NCBI GenBank assembly: GCA_003635195.1
Contig: PYIY01000213.1
Span: 1-42,720, forward strand
DNA from: Candidatus Poribacteria bacterium
GTDB lineage: Bacteria > Poribacteria > WGA-4E > WGA-3G
Length of the DNA stretch: 42,720 bases
Direction of reading: 5' to 3'
The stretch's first letter is position 1; each line of letters starts with the position of its first letter. The translations under genes were made by a program, and so were the position numbers. Under the pieces are notes generated by a model. It saw nothing but the letters and a program-made list of their open reading frames with translations, did no database searches and was not told where the DNA came from. Of this stretch, positions 1 to 8,228 are shown piece after piece.

Positions 1-441
1 ATTAACGAACGTATGACATCCTTTGAAGCGGAATATAGATCAAAATTCCTGAACCATTCTAACACATTGGATCGGAATTATAAACGTGAAATTGAACGGC
101 AAGAACAGGTGGGGCAGATGCTTTCTCGACTCACACCGACATCTTCCTTAATTTATATCACTACAAACTTGACACAGACCGGAAAGGCAAAAAGAAGCAC
201 CTATTTTCAAACGGGCGATAACTATTATGAGATGCTCTATACAGATTTATTCAGTAAAATTATAGATTATACGTATAGCAGACAAAACAACCCCGTCAAA
301 ATTACACAACCACCATCTGTGGAGATAACGACTTTAGGAGAAACGCTCCGTCAATCGGCGATAGATGTGATGCTGCTCTGCTTCTTTGCGGTCATGTTGA
401 CAACCGTAGCATTTCTGAAATTCTTCCGCTCCGATATTTGA
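1..441 (+). CDS. ABC-2 type transporter permease, C-terminal part (DUF3526-like)
   Basis: This is the 3' end of a gene that enters from the left: the frame is open to base 1, so the ATG at 13 need not be the start. The visible 146 residues hold a soluble stretch containing LSRLTPTSSLIYITTNL and then TG, and one hydrophobic helix near the end (VMLLCFFAVMLTTVAFL), followed by a short charged tail ending FFRSDI. A 'RLSP...la.TdLagTG' segment followed by a last membrane helix and an F-R-x-D tail is, from memory, typical of ABC-2 permeases with DUF3526, linked to multicopper enzyme maturation-type exporters. The ATPase partner would lie upstream, outside the window. The substrate cannot be told. 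The family call rests on pattern recall, not a search. Confidence 0.65.
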   Translation: MNERMTSFEAEYRSKFLNHSNTLDRNYKREIERQEQVGQMLSRLTPTSSLIYITTNLTQTGKAKRSTYFQTGDNYYEMLYTDLFSKIIDYTYSRQNNPVKITQPPSVEITTLGETLRQSAIDVMLLCFFAVMLTTVAFLKFFRSDI

Positions 442-509
442 CGCAATAAAGTGTTTTACAAATTACCCTTACCTGTCTACATGAAGGTAACGCTAACGAA
501 GGAGATAAA

Positions 510-1292
510 ATGAAAATGAAACATAGAAACGTCACGCGAATATTCTTGATTTTGACAGCCTTAAGTATCGCCACCGTTTTTGGGTTCCAAGCGAATTCAC
601 AAACAATCACTTCCTTCACAGAATCAATAGAAGTCAGGTCCCCAGCACCAGATACCACCCCCGCAGAATATGACGGACCGCAAACTGTGAAGGGATTGAT
701 GAACGCCTTTGATGCGGCGTACAACCAAAGGTTTTCAAAGGTAAAGCTGATGGCAATCTTTGGGGACGGTGTCGTTTATAGGAGCGAGCTTGCAATTAGC
801 GGTGAAATAGACGCGAGACATTCACGCGTAGAGTGGCTCCACATGCTTTTGCAGAGAGGTATCACTATAGAGGATTTCGACGATTACAGGATCTACCTGT
901 CAAAGCGACATACTTTAGCATTTTTGGAGGACAATCCGGATTTACGGAAAATTGGGTTTCGTGGCATGCCTTTAACGGATGATCGGGAAGCTTATAAAGT
1001 CGCTTATATCAATAAGTTAGTAAAAAAGAAGCATCAGAAGGAGGTTCGGGAAGCCTCAAAGCGGATTGAACGTATCAAGGAACAGATTGAACGCTCTGAG
1101 AAACAACTCGAACGGGCAAACAAACAGTCCAATCCGCAGCGGCTTACACATGTTCAAGTCCAACTTGAGAGAGTTGAGAAACAACTTGAAGATGTGAGGG
1201 GACAACTCAAACGTATACAAGAGGCTTTAGAACACCTCAAAGAGCCGATGCCGCCTCAGGAACTAACGCCTCCTGAGAAACCAAAGCAGTAG
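510..1292 (+). CDS. Secreted coiled-coil protein A1 (unknown function)
   Basis: A 260-residue protein of a family I do not recognise. The N-terminus has a basic start and hydrophobic core (about residues 7-27), consistent with a Sec signal peptide. A globular middle of about 110 residues (50-160) includes the block LMNAFDAAYNQR. The last 90 residues are a charged coiled coil rich in E-R/K-Q-x-E steps, ending in a proline-rich tail. The ATG follows a strong ribosome site (AAGGAG, 6-nt gap). It is a paralogue of the protein at 2320-3285, sharing LMNA-D-A-YN-R, EDNPDL and AYINK blocks. Each member is followed by a LamG-like gene, so the two families probably act together outside the cytoplasm (inferred). 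Confidence 0.8.
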   Translation: MKMKHRNVTRIFLILTALSIATVFGFQANSQTITSFTESIEVRSPAPDTTPAEYDGPQTVKGLMNAFDAAYNQRFSKVKLMAIFGDGVVYRSELAISGEIDARHSRVEWLHMLLQRGITIEDFDDYRIYLSKRHTLAFLEDNPDLRKIGFRGMPLTDDREAYKVAYINKLVKKKHQKEVREASKRIERIKEQIERSEKQLERANKQSNPQRLTHVQVQLERVEKQLEDVRGQLKRIQEALEHLKEPMPPQELTPPEKPKQ

Positions 1293-1559
1293 TCTTTCAA
1301 CTTTGAACTTGAGGGGCGGTTCGTAGTCGTGCGATTTTAAGGCAAGCAACGGAAAATAAATTGCCCTACTACAAACAGCCCCCTCACAAACTCAACATTA
1401 AAGAAATAGTAGAATATAAGAAAGAGGTTTTCATATCCTCCTTTATAGGACAAGATGATAGTCCCTTTCGGACTATTCTGTTTCGTCAGAATACAGACGT
1501 ATAGTGTTAAAGGTTAAACTTCAAACACGAGGCAACATAACGCCTCTAAAGGAAAAAAA
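1293..1559 (+). repeat. Gene-free stretch with two adjacent hairpins
   Basis: No ORF is supported between the A1 and B1 genes. Two perfect hairpins lie side by side: ATAGTCC-ctttc-GGACTAT at 1458-1476 and ATTCTG-tttcgt-CAGAAT at 1475-1492. No T-run follows, so they are not classic terminators; they may be a REP-like element or an mRNA processing/stability element. The last 30 bases (ACGAGGCAACATAACGCCTC) recur, slightly changed, before the A2 gene at about 2283-2305, where they are read as protein. Confidence 0.6.
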
Positions 1560-2318
1560 ATGAAATCAGTTATTATTGGGTTGTGCATTCTTCTCTTTAT
1601 TTTCGCCGCTCAAGCGGGTACGTTTCTGGACACTTTTGATGATGAAAAACTCGTCAACTATCAAGAATTAGTTATGTTCGGCATCGATGCCCTCGGTCCC
1701 AGTCCTTGGGAAATTATTGATGGCGAGCTTGAAATAATAAATAAAGGCGCACCCCGTTTACTCACGATTGGGGAAGAGATGTGGCAAGATTATGACATCG
1801 AATTTAATGTTAAACCCCTCGAAAAACATGGTCCTGGAATCATTGGGATCGCTGCCCGGATTAAAGGGACATGGGGGGTCGTATGTGGGATTGATGATTT
1901 TGAGGGCCCCGCAGCGGAACCCATAGCGACGTGTTTTGGTGGCAATTTGCGTGGACTCTCTTTTTTCACTTACGATAAGAAACCCCACCGCTTGTTGAAA
2001 TTGCGAAAATGGGCGACCTTCAAGTTGAGCGTTCACGGAAAACGCTTGACTTTCTGGATAAATGGCAAGCAAGTTCTCGGCCCCGTCATTTTAGAAGCGA
2101 AAATTTTTGAACATGGGGTCGAGTTTCCTGACTATCCGAACGGTAGAATAGGATTAGGTCTCACCAATTACACAGCAAGATTTGACAATTTCAAGGCCAC
2201 GGGGCCTGGTATTCCAAATACAGATGGATTGTCTGTGACCTCACAAACCAAGTTGGCAACAACATGGGGAAACTTAAAACAGGCACGAGACAACATAACG
2301 CCTCCGAAGGAGAAATAA
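1560..2318 (+). CDS. Secreted LamG/DUF1080-like protein B1
   Basis: A 252-residue exported protein. Residues 1-19 form a signal peptide. The rest resembles a concanavalin A-like jelly roll of the LamG/DUF1080 (3-keto-disaccharide hydrolase-like) kind: F-D-TFDDEKL near the N-terminus, W-I-DGELEI, QDYDIEFNVKP, KLSVHGKRLTFWINGKQV, and a final ARFDNFKATGPG strand. Such domains usually bind or process carbohydrate, but no catalytic residues can be assigned here. The paralogue at 3328-4080 is highly similar from the WQDYDIE block onward. The last 11 residues (ARDNITPPKEK) are not shared by B2 and come from DNA that also carries the ribosome site of the next gene. The stop codon lies 1 base before the A2 start, so translation is probably coupled. 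Confidence 0.75.
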   Translation: MKSVIIGLCILLFIFAAQAGTFLDTFDDEKLVNYQELVMFGIDALGPSPWEIIDGELEIINKGAPRLLTIGEEMWQDYDIEFNVKPLEKHGPGIIGIAARIKGTWGVVCGIDDFEGPAAEPIATCFGGNLRGLSFFTYDKKPHRLLKLRKWATFKLSVHGKRLTFWINGKQVLGPVILEAKIFEHGVEFPDYPNGRIGLGLTNYTARFDNFKATGPGIPNTDGLSVTSQTKLATTWGNLKQARDNITPPKEK

Positions 2319-2319
2319 A

Positions 2320-3285
2320 ATGAAACGCGTTTTTCACAGAAGAGAAATTCTCGCAAGACTTCCACTCTTAACAACTTTAGGACTCGCCATCCTTTTGTGG
2401 GGAGGCACCTATGCCTATACACAAAGTTCCAAAATTGGATCAAAGCATATCGGTCCCCACAACATATCGGTCCCCACAATATGCAAGAAGAGCAACTCTG
2501 GGCTCCACAATATGCGAGAAGAGCAACTTTGGGGAGGCGCATTAAATGTGCCAAAATATATCGGATTAAAGTATACCGGTCCCCAAAATGTGCAGGAGCT
2601 GATGAATGCGTTAGATGCGGATTACAATAATCGACTCGCAAATATCAAAGTGAGTATATCTGGGAAGTTCACAACAGGGTCAAAAACTGCGAATTATAGC
2701 AGCGACCTTACAATAAGTGAGATAGATGTAAGATATCCACGGGCGGAATGGCTTCAGATGCTTTTGGATAAAGACATCACTATAAATGATTCCTACGAGT
2801 ATGCATCCTTGCTATCAAAGCGTTACACTTTGGCACTCTTGGAAGACAATCCAGATTTGCAGCAGTCAGGGGTTCTCGGTATTCCACCAACGAATGACTG
2901 GGAAACGTATAAGGAGGCTTACATCAATAAGGTGGTAAATGATCACGTCAAGATCCAGGAAGCTGCAAAACAGATTCAACATACTCAGAAAATGGTTGAA
3001 CGCCTCAAAGCACCGATTGAGCATAGTGAAGAACAAATGGAACGTGCTAAAGTGCAAATTGATGGTAGTAGAGACCAAGTTAAACGCAGTAAGGAATCAA
3101 TTGCGCGCGCGATAGCTCAACTCAAACATAGCATAGAACAAGTCAAACGTGCCCAGAAAGCGTTGAATTCACAACAGATTGAGCATGTTAGGAAGCAACT
3201 TGAGCACGCAAGGAAACAGATTGAACGCGCACAAGCGGTTTTAGAACACCTCAAAGAGCCGACACCTCCTGAGAAACCAAAGTAG
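2320..3285 (+). CDS. Secreted coiled-coil protein A2 (unknown function)
   Basis: A 321-residue paralogue of the 510-1292 product, with a signal-anchor-like N-terminus (hydrophobic about residues 14-33), a globular middle and a longer C-terminal coiled coil (about 205-312) of repeated Q-x-x-x-A/E-R/K-x-Q steps. It ends in the same PTPPEKPK proline-rich tail. It starts 1 base after the B1 stop; its ribosome site (GAAGGAG) lies inside the end of B1. Between the signal sequence and the conserved domain is a 16-residue insert produced by short tandem duplications (see repeat at 2446). Function unknown; probably an extracytoplasmic partner of the LamG-like proteins (inferred). Confidence 0.78.
   Translation: MKRVFHRREILARLPLLTTLGLAILLWGGTYAYTQSSKIGSKHIGPHNISVPTICKKSNSGLHNMREEQLWGGALNVPKYIGLKYTGPQNVQELMNALDADYNNRLANIKVSISGKFTTGSKTANYSSDLTISEIDVRYPRAEWLQMLLDKDITINDSYEYASLLSKRYTLALLEDNPDLQQSGVLGIPPTNDWETYKEAYINKVVNDHVKIQEAAKQIQHTQKMVERLKAPIEHSEEQMERAKVQIDGSRDQVKRSKESIARAIAQLKHSIEQVKRAQKALNSQQIEHVRKQLEHARKQIERAQAVLEHLKEPTPPEKPK
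2446..2532 (+). repeat. Nested 17-bp and 31-bp tandem duplications inside A2
   Basis: CATATCGGTCCCCACAA occurs twice in direct succession (2446-2462, 2463-2479). It is followed by a 31-base unit starting TATGCAAGAAGAGCAACT (2480-2510) and a second diverged copy from 2511. Neither period is a multiple of three, but together they add 48 bases. The reading frame is lost and regained: HIGPHN and HNMREEQLW flank 16 residues read in another frame. Confidence 0.85.
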
Positions 3286-3327
3286 GTTGAAAATAAAACA
3301 AAAATTATATTAGAATGGAGTAACATC

Positions 3328-4080
3328 GTGAAAGTATTAAGCATTGGATTGGGCATATTTATCCTAACCTGTTCCGCAGGGGCAGAGGTGTTTCTGGAAA
3401 CTTTTGATGATAGAGATATTATAAAACAGTGGCAGGAACTGAAAATATTAAACTTTGGGATTCCCGGAGCGGTCCATTCTTGGAAAATTGTTGGCGGTCA
3501 ACTCCAGTCTAAAATAATTGGTGAGGAGCGTATGACGCGTTTATTTGTGATCGGGGATGAAGCGTGGCAAGATTACGATATTGAGCTTGACGTTAAGCCG
3601 CTCCGAAAACATGGACCCGCCCATATTGTGATTGCCTCGCGGATTCATCAGGACAAAAAGGGTCAGACATGGGGAGTCCTCTCTACAATTGGGGACACGC
3701 CGATCCCCGAACCTGAATCCCTGGCCCGCTGTTTTGGTGGTCGCTTGCTGGTTGGAGATATTTTTCTCCGCTATAAAACGAAACCTTATCGCTCCTTAAG
3801 CGTGAAAAATTGGTCTCACCTGAAGTTGAGCGTTCATGGAAAACGCTTGACTTTTTGGATTAATGGCAAGCAAGTTCTCGGACCCGTCATTTTAGAACCG
3901 AAAAATTTTGGACATGGAGTCGAGTTTCCTGACTATGCGAAGGGTAAAGTCGGTTTCGGGGTCTCAAATTACTCCGCGCTTTTTGATAACCTTCGCATCA
4001 CCACTGGTGACGATATTCCAAAATCTGTAACACCGAGAACAAAACTGGCGACCACTTGGGGAAACTTGAAGCAGTTTTAG
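3328..4080 (+). CDS. Secreted LamG/DUF1080-like protein B2
   Basis: A 250-residue paralogue of B1. The signal peptide covers residues 1-18 (cleavage probably after SAGA). The same jelly-roll blocks follow in order: F-ETFDDRD, the strand with WKIVGGQL, WQDYDIELDVKP, KLSVHGKRLTFWINGKQV, and a final strand ALFDNLRIT. The core WINGKQVLGPVILE is identical to B1, implying recent duplication or gene conversion. The protein stops right after GNLKQF and lacks B1's tail. A GGAG site precedes the ATG at 3328. Probably a carbohydrate-binding or surface protein; no catalytic claim is justified. Confidence 0.75.
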   Translation: MKVLSIGLGIFILTCSAGAEVFLETFDDRDIIKQWQELKILNFGIPGAVHSWKIVGGQLQSKIIGEERMTRLFVIGDEAWQDYDIELDVKPLRKHGPAHIVIASRIHQDKKGQTWGVLSTIGDTPIPEPESLARCFGGRLLVGDIFLRYKTKPYRSLSVKNWSHLKLSVHGKRLTFWINGKQVLGPVILEPKNFGHGVEFPDYAKGKVGFGVSNYSALFDNLRITTGDDIPKSVTPRTKLATTWGNLKQF

Positions 4081-4150
4081 AGAAATATCTTTTAGACTCG
4101 AATTCACACTAACGCTAATTCAATCCACTTATCAATCATGGAGCATTCTG

Positions 4151-7100
4151 ATGAAAAAAGAAAACGATGTTCAACTGATTCGTAGAATTTTATCAGGTAA
4201 CGATGAAGCATTCAGTGTTTTAGTCGAAAAACACCAAAAGAGTATTCACGCGCTTGCGTGGCGAAAGGTCGGTGACTTTCACATCGCTGAAGAGATTACC
4301 CAAGACACTTTCCTTCAGGTCTACAAGAACCTCGCGCAGCTAAAAAATCCAAATCAGTTTGCGGGATGGCTTTATGTCATTGCGAATCGGCTTTGTTCTA
4401 AATGGCGCGAAAAAAATAAATTCGTTATGCAATCACTCGAAGCTACACCTATAGAAGAAATTGAGAAACTCTCTTATACGCATCACCTATCTGAACAACG
4501 GCAGGCAGAGGGCACCGAGCATCGCCATGAACTCGTCAAAAAACTTTTGGCAAAGCTGCCGGAGAGCGAACGCACGGTGGTGACGCTCTTTTATCTCGGA
4601 GAAATGACGGCGAAGGAAATCGGAAAATTCTTAGGTGTGTCAGTTAACACAGTTAAAAGTCGACTTCGCCGCGGACGCGAGCGTTTACAGGAACGGCAGG
4701 AAGAACTGTTAGTGAGCGAAACCCTCGGGAGTATCCCATTCCCCGTTCAAGTAACTGAACGTATCATGCAGGAAGTGGCTAATATGAAACCGATATCGCC
4801 TCCGGTTGGCAAACCTTTGCTACCGTGGGCGGCTTTGGGAACTGCCACCGTTCTGGTAATATTGCTGCTCGGTGTGACCAACGCATACCTTGCGCGTTTT
4901 CAGAAGCCGTACAGTTTTGAAGCACAATCTGAACCTACCATTGAAATCGTTGACACACCCATCATTCTCGATATTACGACAAAACCAGCTGTGCGCAATC
5001 AAATCGGGCAGGCTGCTACCACTGGTAAAAGCAGCGGTACTGGTACACAAGTCTCTACAACGACCACAACATCTGCTACGCTGGAGGACTCCGCCGAATT
5101 TTCTACTGCGCAGTGGACGCAGGGAAGCGCGCCACCAGGTGGGCATGTCCGCGACATTTTTGCTACATCTGAAGGCACCGTCTATGGTGTTACCCCCTCA
5201 GGCATATACAGATTAAGAACAGATGCAACGGCATGGACACGCATCAACACGGATATTCCAATTGGTGAGTCTCTAATGCCGATGGCAGAGCAGGGGAGTA
5301 CCCTTTACATAGTATCTACTGATGAAATATTTACGTCGGATGATAAGGGTGAAACGTGGCGGACGATTGGTCCCAGACCAAAGGGACACGCCGTTGGTCT
5401 CATTATCACGGGTGAGGGTTCTACGATGTATCTTGCCCTCAGAGATGAAGGGATTTATCGGTCAACAGACGGTGGGACACGCTGGAACCTATTTAATGAC
5501 GGATTGGTAAACAAAAGGATTTCTACAGTCGCTGCTGTTGGAACAACAGTATTTGCGGGTACAGCGCGCGGGCTCTATCGTCTCGATTCAGGCACTTGGC
5601 AAAAGTTGCCAGTGGAAACATCAAGAGCCATCTATTCCTTGGCAGTGTCTGATAATAATCTCTATATTGGGACAGGTCCCCATCTGTTGGGACTCACACC
5701 AATAGCGGTAGAGCAAGAAGTGCCAAAAAATGAGTCGCATGCCCTCAAGATTTTCCACTCGGCTGACTTGGGAGCATCGTGGACTGAAATCACACCCGGT
5801 TATAAATCTGATGATCGGGTGATACCCTCTGGCATGACGGTTTTATTGGCTAACTTGGGAGCGTCATGGATGGAAATCACACCCGGTTATAAATCTGATG
5901 ATCGGGTGATACCCTCTGGCATGACGATTTTGGCTGTTGGCGAAGTGCTTTTAGCATCGACTGCGACCCAACAATATCATTCAACAGATAACGGACACAC
6001 CTGGACAGAACTTTCAGGAGATACGGATATTTTCATGGTTAATAGTCTTCCTGTTGTGGCTGTAGACGAGACGACGTTTTACAAAGTGGGTCTCTTTGGG
6101 ATGCATCGTACAACTGATGGTGGAAAGGAGTGGTGCCTACTTATAGACGGGATAGTCGGAACAAGGCTGAAGGATTTGGTTGCGTTCAACGATAGATTGT
6201 ACGCGTATAATGGTTATGCGGTGTATCAATCCACTGACGAAGGTGCGTCTTGGAAAAAACTCTCAATTGCCGGGGCGACTTTTGGAAAGGCGACTGTGAT
6301 TACAACTACACCATCAAAACCGGACAGCGCGCGTGTCTCCAGCACCTTTCACACAAAATTGGTAGTTGATGACAACAATCTTTATCTTATTTCACCTGAA
6401 GTTAACAACTTGCAAATTTCCCGCTTATCTATAGATCGCAATATACACAGTCCCGTTCAAAGCATACCCGCCTTTGATGATGAAGTCTTACGCCGCAAAT
6501 TGCCAACAGGTAGCGAGGCAGCGAAAGAAACGCACTTATCCGAGGGTTCTAAAAAAGATCACTACTCAATCGTCCCAATCGTTCCACCTCCCATATATAA
6601 AAAGAGAGCGATGGCCAGAATAGTCGGGGTCTCTAACGATGTATTCTACGCTGAGCAGGAACGTAGGCTTTTTAAGTGGAAACTTGGTGATCCGAAATGG
6701 ACAAACACAGGATTAAAAGACATGAGCCAACGGTCTTATGAAGACTTAAGTAAGAAGCTCAAATTAGCGGTTTTGGGAGAAACCATCTACGTCGGCAAAC
6801 GCGATGGTAAACTGTTTCAGTCGCTTGATGGAGGGAGCAGCTGGAGAGATATTACACCGAACCTTCCGCTTCACTTTACCCGTTTCAATGAGATAACCTT
6901 TGTTGGTTTAACAGTTTATGTTGCAACAGATGAAGGAGTCCTGAGCTCAGAAACCGGCTTACACTGGCGCGTGCTAACCGATAATGTTGGCGGGCATCCT
7001 GTCATAGACAGATTCGCTGTGAATGGTACCACAATCTACGGTGTTAGCAATATCGGAGCCTACCGCTTGGATACCGGTAATCAATGGAAACAAGTTTCCT

Positions 7101-7204
7101 CAGAAGCACTCGGTGAAACTGTTGATCTCGCTGTCCTTGACGATAAGCTCTATAGTGCTATCAAAGATCGCGGGATATTTCACATCTCGCTTGCAGCAGA
7201 ATAG
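4151..7204 (+). CDS. ECF sigma factor fused to membrane helix and BNR/Asp-box beta-propeller
   Basis: A 1017-residue one-frame fusion. Residues about 8-90 are sigma-70 region 2 (EEITQDTFLQVYKNL, then FAGWLYVIANRL). Residues about 127-180 are region 4 with a helix-turn-helix (LPESERTVVTLFYL, then GVSVNTVKSRLRRGRERL). Residues about 224-246 form one hydrophobic membrane helix. A Thr/Ser/Ala-rich linker leads to about 700 residues of propeller repeats with Asp-box motifs such as SDDKGETW, STDGGTRW, STDNGHTW, TTDGGKEW, STDEGASW and SLDGGSSW. The layout predicts a membrane-tethered sigma factor with an extracytoplasmic sensor, replacing the usual separate anti-sigma factor (inferred). The alternative is that the propeller simply anchors or inhibits it. 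GGAG stands 7 bases before the ATG. The target regulon is not visible; neighbouring secreted genes are candidates. Confidence 0.88.
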   Translation: MKKENDVQLIRRILSGNDEAFSVLVEKHQKSIHALAWRKVGDFHIAEEITQDTFLQVYKNLAQLKNPNQFAGWLYVIANRLCSKWREKNKFVMQSLEATPIEEIEKLSYTHHLSEQRQAEGTEHRHELVKKLLAKLPESERTVVTLFYLGEMTAKEIGKFLGVSVNTVKSRLRRGRERLQERQEELLVSETLGSIPFPVQVTERIMQEVANMKPISPPVGKPLLPWAALGTATVLVILLLGVTNAYLARFQKPYSFEAQSEPTIEIVDTPIILDITTKPAVRNQIGQAATTGKSSGTGTQVSTTTTTSATLEDSAEFSTAQWTQGSAPPGGHVRDIFATSEGTVYGVTPSGIYRLRTDATAWTRINTDIPIGESLMPMAEQGSTLYIVSTDEIFTSDDKGETWRTIGPRPKGHAVGLIITGEGSTMYLALRDEGIYRSTDGGTRWNLFNDGLVNKRISTVAAVGTTVFAGTARGLYRLDSGTWQKLPVETSRAIYSLAVSDNNLYIGTGPHLLGLTPIAVEQEVPKNESHALKIFHSADLGASWTEITPGYKSDDRVIPSGMTVLLANLGASWMEITPGYKSDDRVIPSGMTILAVGEVLLASTATQQYHSTDNGHTWTELSGDTDIFMVNSLPVVAVDETTFYKVGLFGMHRTTDGGKEWCLLIDGIVGTRLKDLVAFNDRLYAYNGYAVYQSTDEGASWKKLSIAGATFGKATVITTTPSKPDSARVSSTFHTKLVVDDNNLYLISPEVNNLQISRLSIDRNIHSPVQSIPAFDDEVLRRKLPTGSEAAKETHLSEGSKKDHYSIVPIVPPPIYKKRAMARIVGVSNDVFYAEQERRLFKWKLGDPKWTNTGLKDMSQRSYEDLSKKLKLAVLGETIYVGKRDGKLFQSLDGGSSWRDITPNLPLHFTRFNEITFVGLTVYVATDEGVLSSETGLHWRVLTDNVGGHPVIDRFAVNGTTIYGVSNIGAYRLDTGNQWKQVSSEALGETVDLAVLDDKLYSAIKDRGIFHISLAAE
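5766..5930 (+). repeat. 87-bp tandem duplication within the sigma/propeller gene
   Basis: A 29-codon segment beginning LGASWTEITPGYKSDDRV is repeated at once (copies start at 5766 and 5853) with only a few base changes. The period is in frame, so it adds part of a propeller blade without breaking the gene. The near identity indicates a recent event. Confidence 0.9.
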
Positions 7205-7329
7205 AGAACATCACATCGGGGAACAAACTACGTCTTTGGTTCGTAGGAACTTCTAATTTATCTGACAATTCTTAACGCGTACTCGCTATGAGCTCATAGA
7301 ATAACGGAAATATTGGAAAGGAAATTCTT

Positions 7330-8055
7330 ATGAAAACATTTAAAAGTCTTACGCTGCTTTATCTATTTCTCATTTTTAGTATGGTAGGGTGCATCACAGG
7401 TTTGCAAACCCAATCGATGCCAACGGATGTGACAACAGCCACTTCAGGGGTAATCTTTTCTCTTTCAACACCTAAAGAGGTTTATGTATCTAAGGACACT
7501 ATTCCGCTTGAACTCAGTATTCAGAGTGGAAAATTTGACCTGCTCGTGCCTTTTGTCAATGTTGCGACATCAAGAGCGTTTGCACAGTTAAGGATTACAG
7601 ATACCGACGGCAATATTGTCGAACCTAAACGCTCAATCCTTGTTCCGAGTTCTGCAGAAGTCTTTATTGAAAAGAATGGGAAATCTGTTCAGTGTATCCA
7701 AGGGTTGGAATTGAAAGCCGCGACAACGCAGGTTGCCCCTTTAGAAGATTTACAGAGATATTATCAGCTGGAGAAAGGTGATTACACCATCACGCTCACA
7801 ATAGCGTTACCAGTTTACCGAGATTTTTTGAAAAAGAAACACCCGGAAGTTATGGAATTAGAGGCAGAGATTAAGCGGATTGAGAAGGTAACAGATGCGC
7901 ATGTCTCCGCTGCGGATAAGCGTTCCGCAGTGAACGATCTCCAGCAACAAATTGACCGCCTTGAACAGAGACACAAAGACATTTACTTACCTGTCAAATC
8001 GCTGCTTGGTAAGGCAATACTCACGTCCAATAGCATCACCCTAACAATAGAATGA
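7330..8055 (+). CDS. Predicted lipoprotein with C-terminal coiled coil
   Basis: A 241-residue protein not assigned to a family. The N-terminus is a lipoprotein signal: a basic start, a hydrophobic run and the lipobox SMVGC (Cys at residue 21). The middle reads as beta-strand-rich (FSLSTPKEVYVSKDTIPLEL..., then FAQLRITDTDGNIV), like an Ig-type or intermolecular-contact domain of unknown role. Residues about 178-216 form a charged helix, probably a coiled coil (ELEAEIKRIEKV, DLQQQIDRLEQRHKD). The ribosome site AAAGGA precedes the ATG. It lies 125 bp downstream of the sigma/propeller gene on the same strand and could be an envelope partner of that protein, but nothing in the sequence proves this. 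Confidence 0.78.
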   Translation: MKTFKSLTLLYLFLIFSMVGCITGLQTQSMPTDVTTATSGVIFSLSTPKEVYVSKDTIPLELSIQSGKFDLLVPFVNVATSRAFAQLRITDTDGNIVEPKRSILVPSSAEVFIEKNGKSVQCIQGLELKAATTQVAPLEDLQRYYQLEKGDYTITLTIALPVYRDFLKKKHPEVMELEAEIKRIEKVTDAHVSAADKRSAVNDLQQQIDRLEQRHKDIYLPVKSLLGKAILTSNSITLTIE

Positions 8056-8119
8056 CAGAAATCCGAGAAACATTTCTATACCATCTATTCAATCATACAT
8101 CCTGATGGAGGGACTATCC

Positions 8120-8170
8120 ATGAAAATTATGAAACTTTCCGTTCTATTCAGGGCTGGTTTAACAGTATAG
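8120..8170 (+). pseudogene. 16-codon start fragment ended by a palindrome
   Basis: An ATG at 8120 with a good upstream GGAGGG site opens a reading frame whose 16 residues (MKIMKLSVLFRAGLTV) look like the start of a signal peptide. It stops at a TAG whose last base is the first base of the hairpin at 8170. This is probably the relic of a secreted-protein gene cut by a repeat; a genuine micropeptide is less likely. Confidence 0.35.
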
Positions 8171-8191
8171 GGCGGATGCTTACATCCGCCC
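8170..8191 (+). terminator. GC-rich hairpin between convergent genes
   Basis: A perfect 9-bp stem GGGCGGATG-ctta-CATCCGCCC lies between the lipoprotein (plus strand) and the ThuA-like gene (minus strand). There is no strong T-run, so it may be a REP-type palindrome serving as a two-way terminator rather than a standard intrinsic terminator. Confidence 0.5.
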
Positions 8192-8228
8192 TTCACGATT
8201 TAAATCTAATATCTGATTGAAAGGCATA

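Noticed and set aside
2168..2641. 157-codon minus-strand ORF across the B1/A2 junction
   Set aside because: Both plus-strand genes here have paralogues and ribosome sites; the minus frame has neither.
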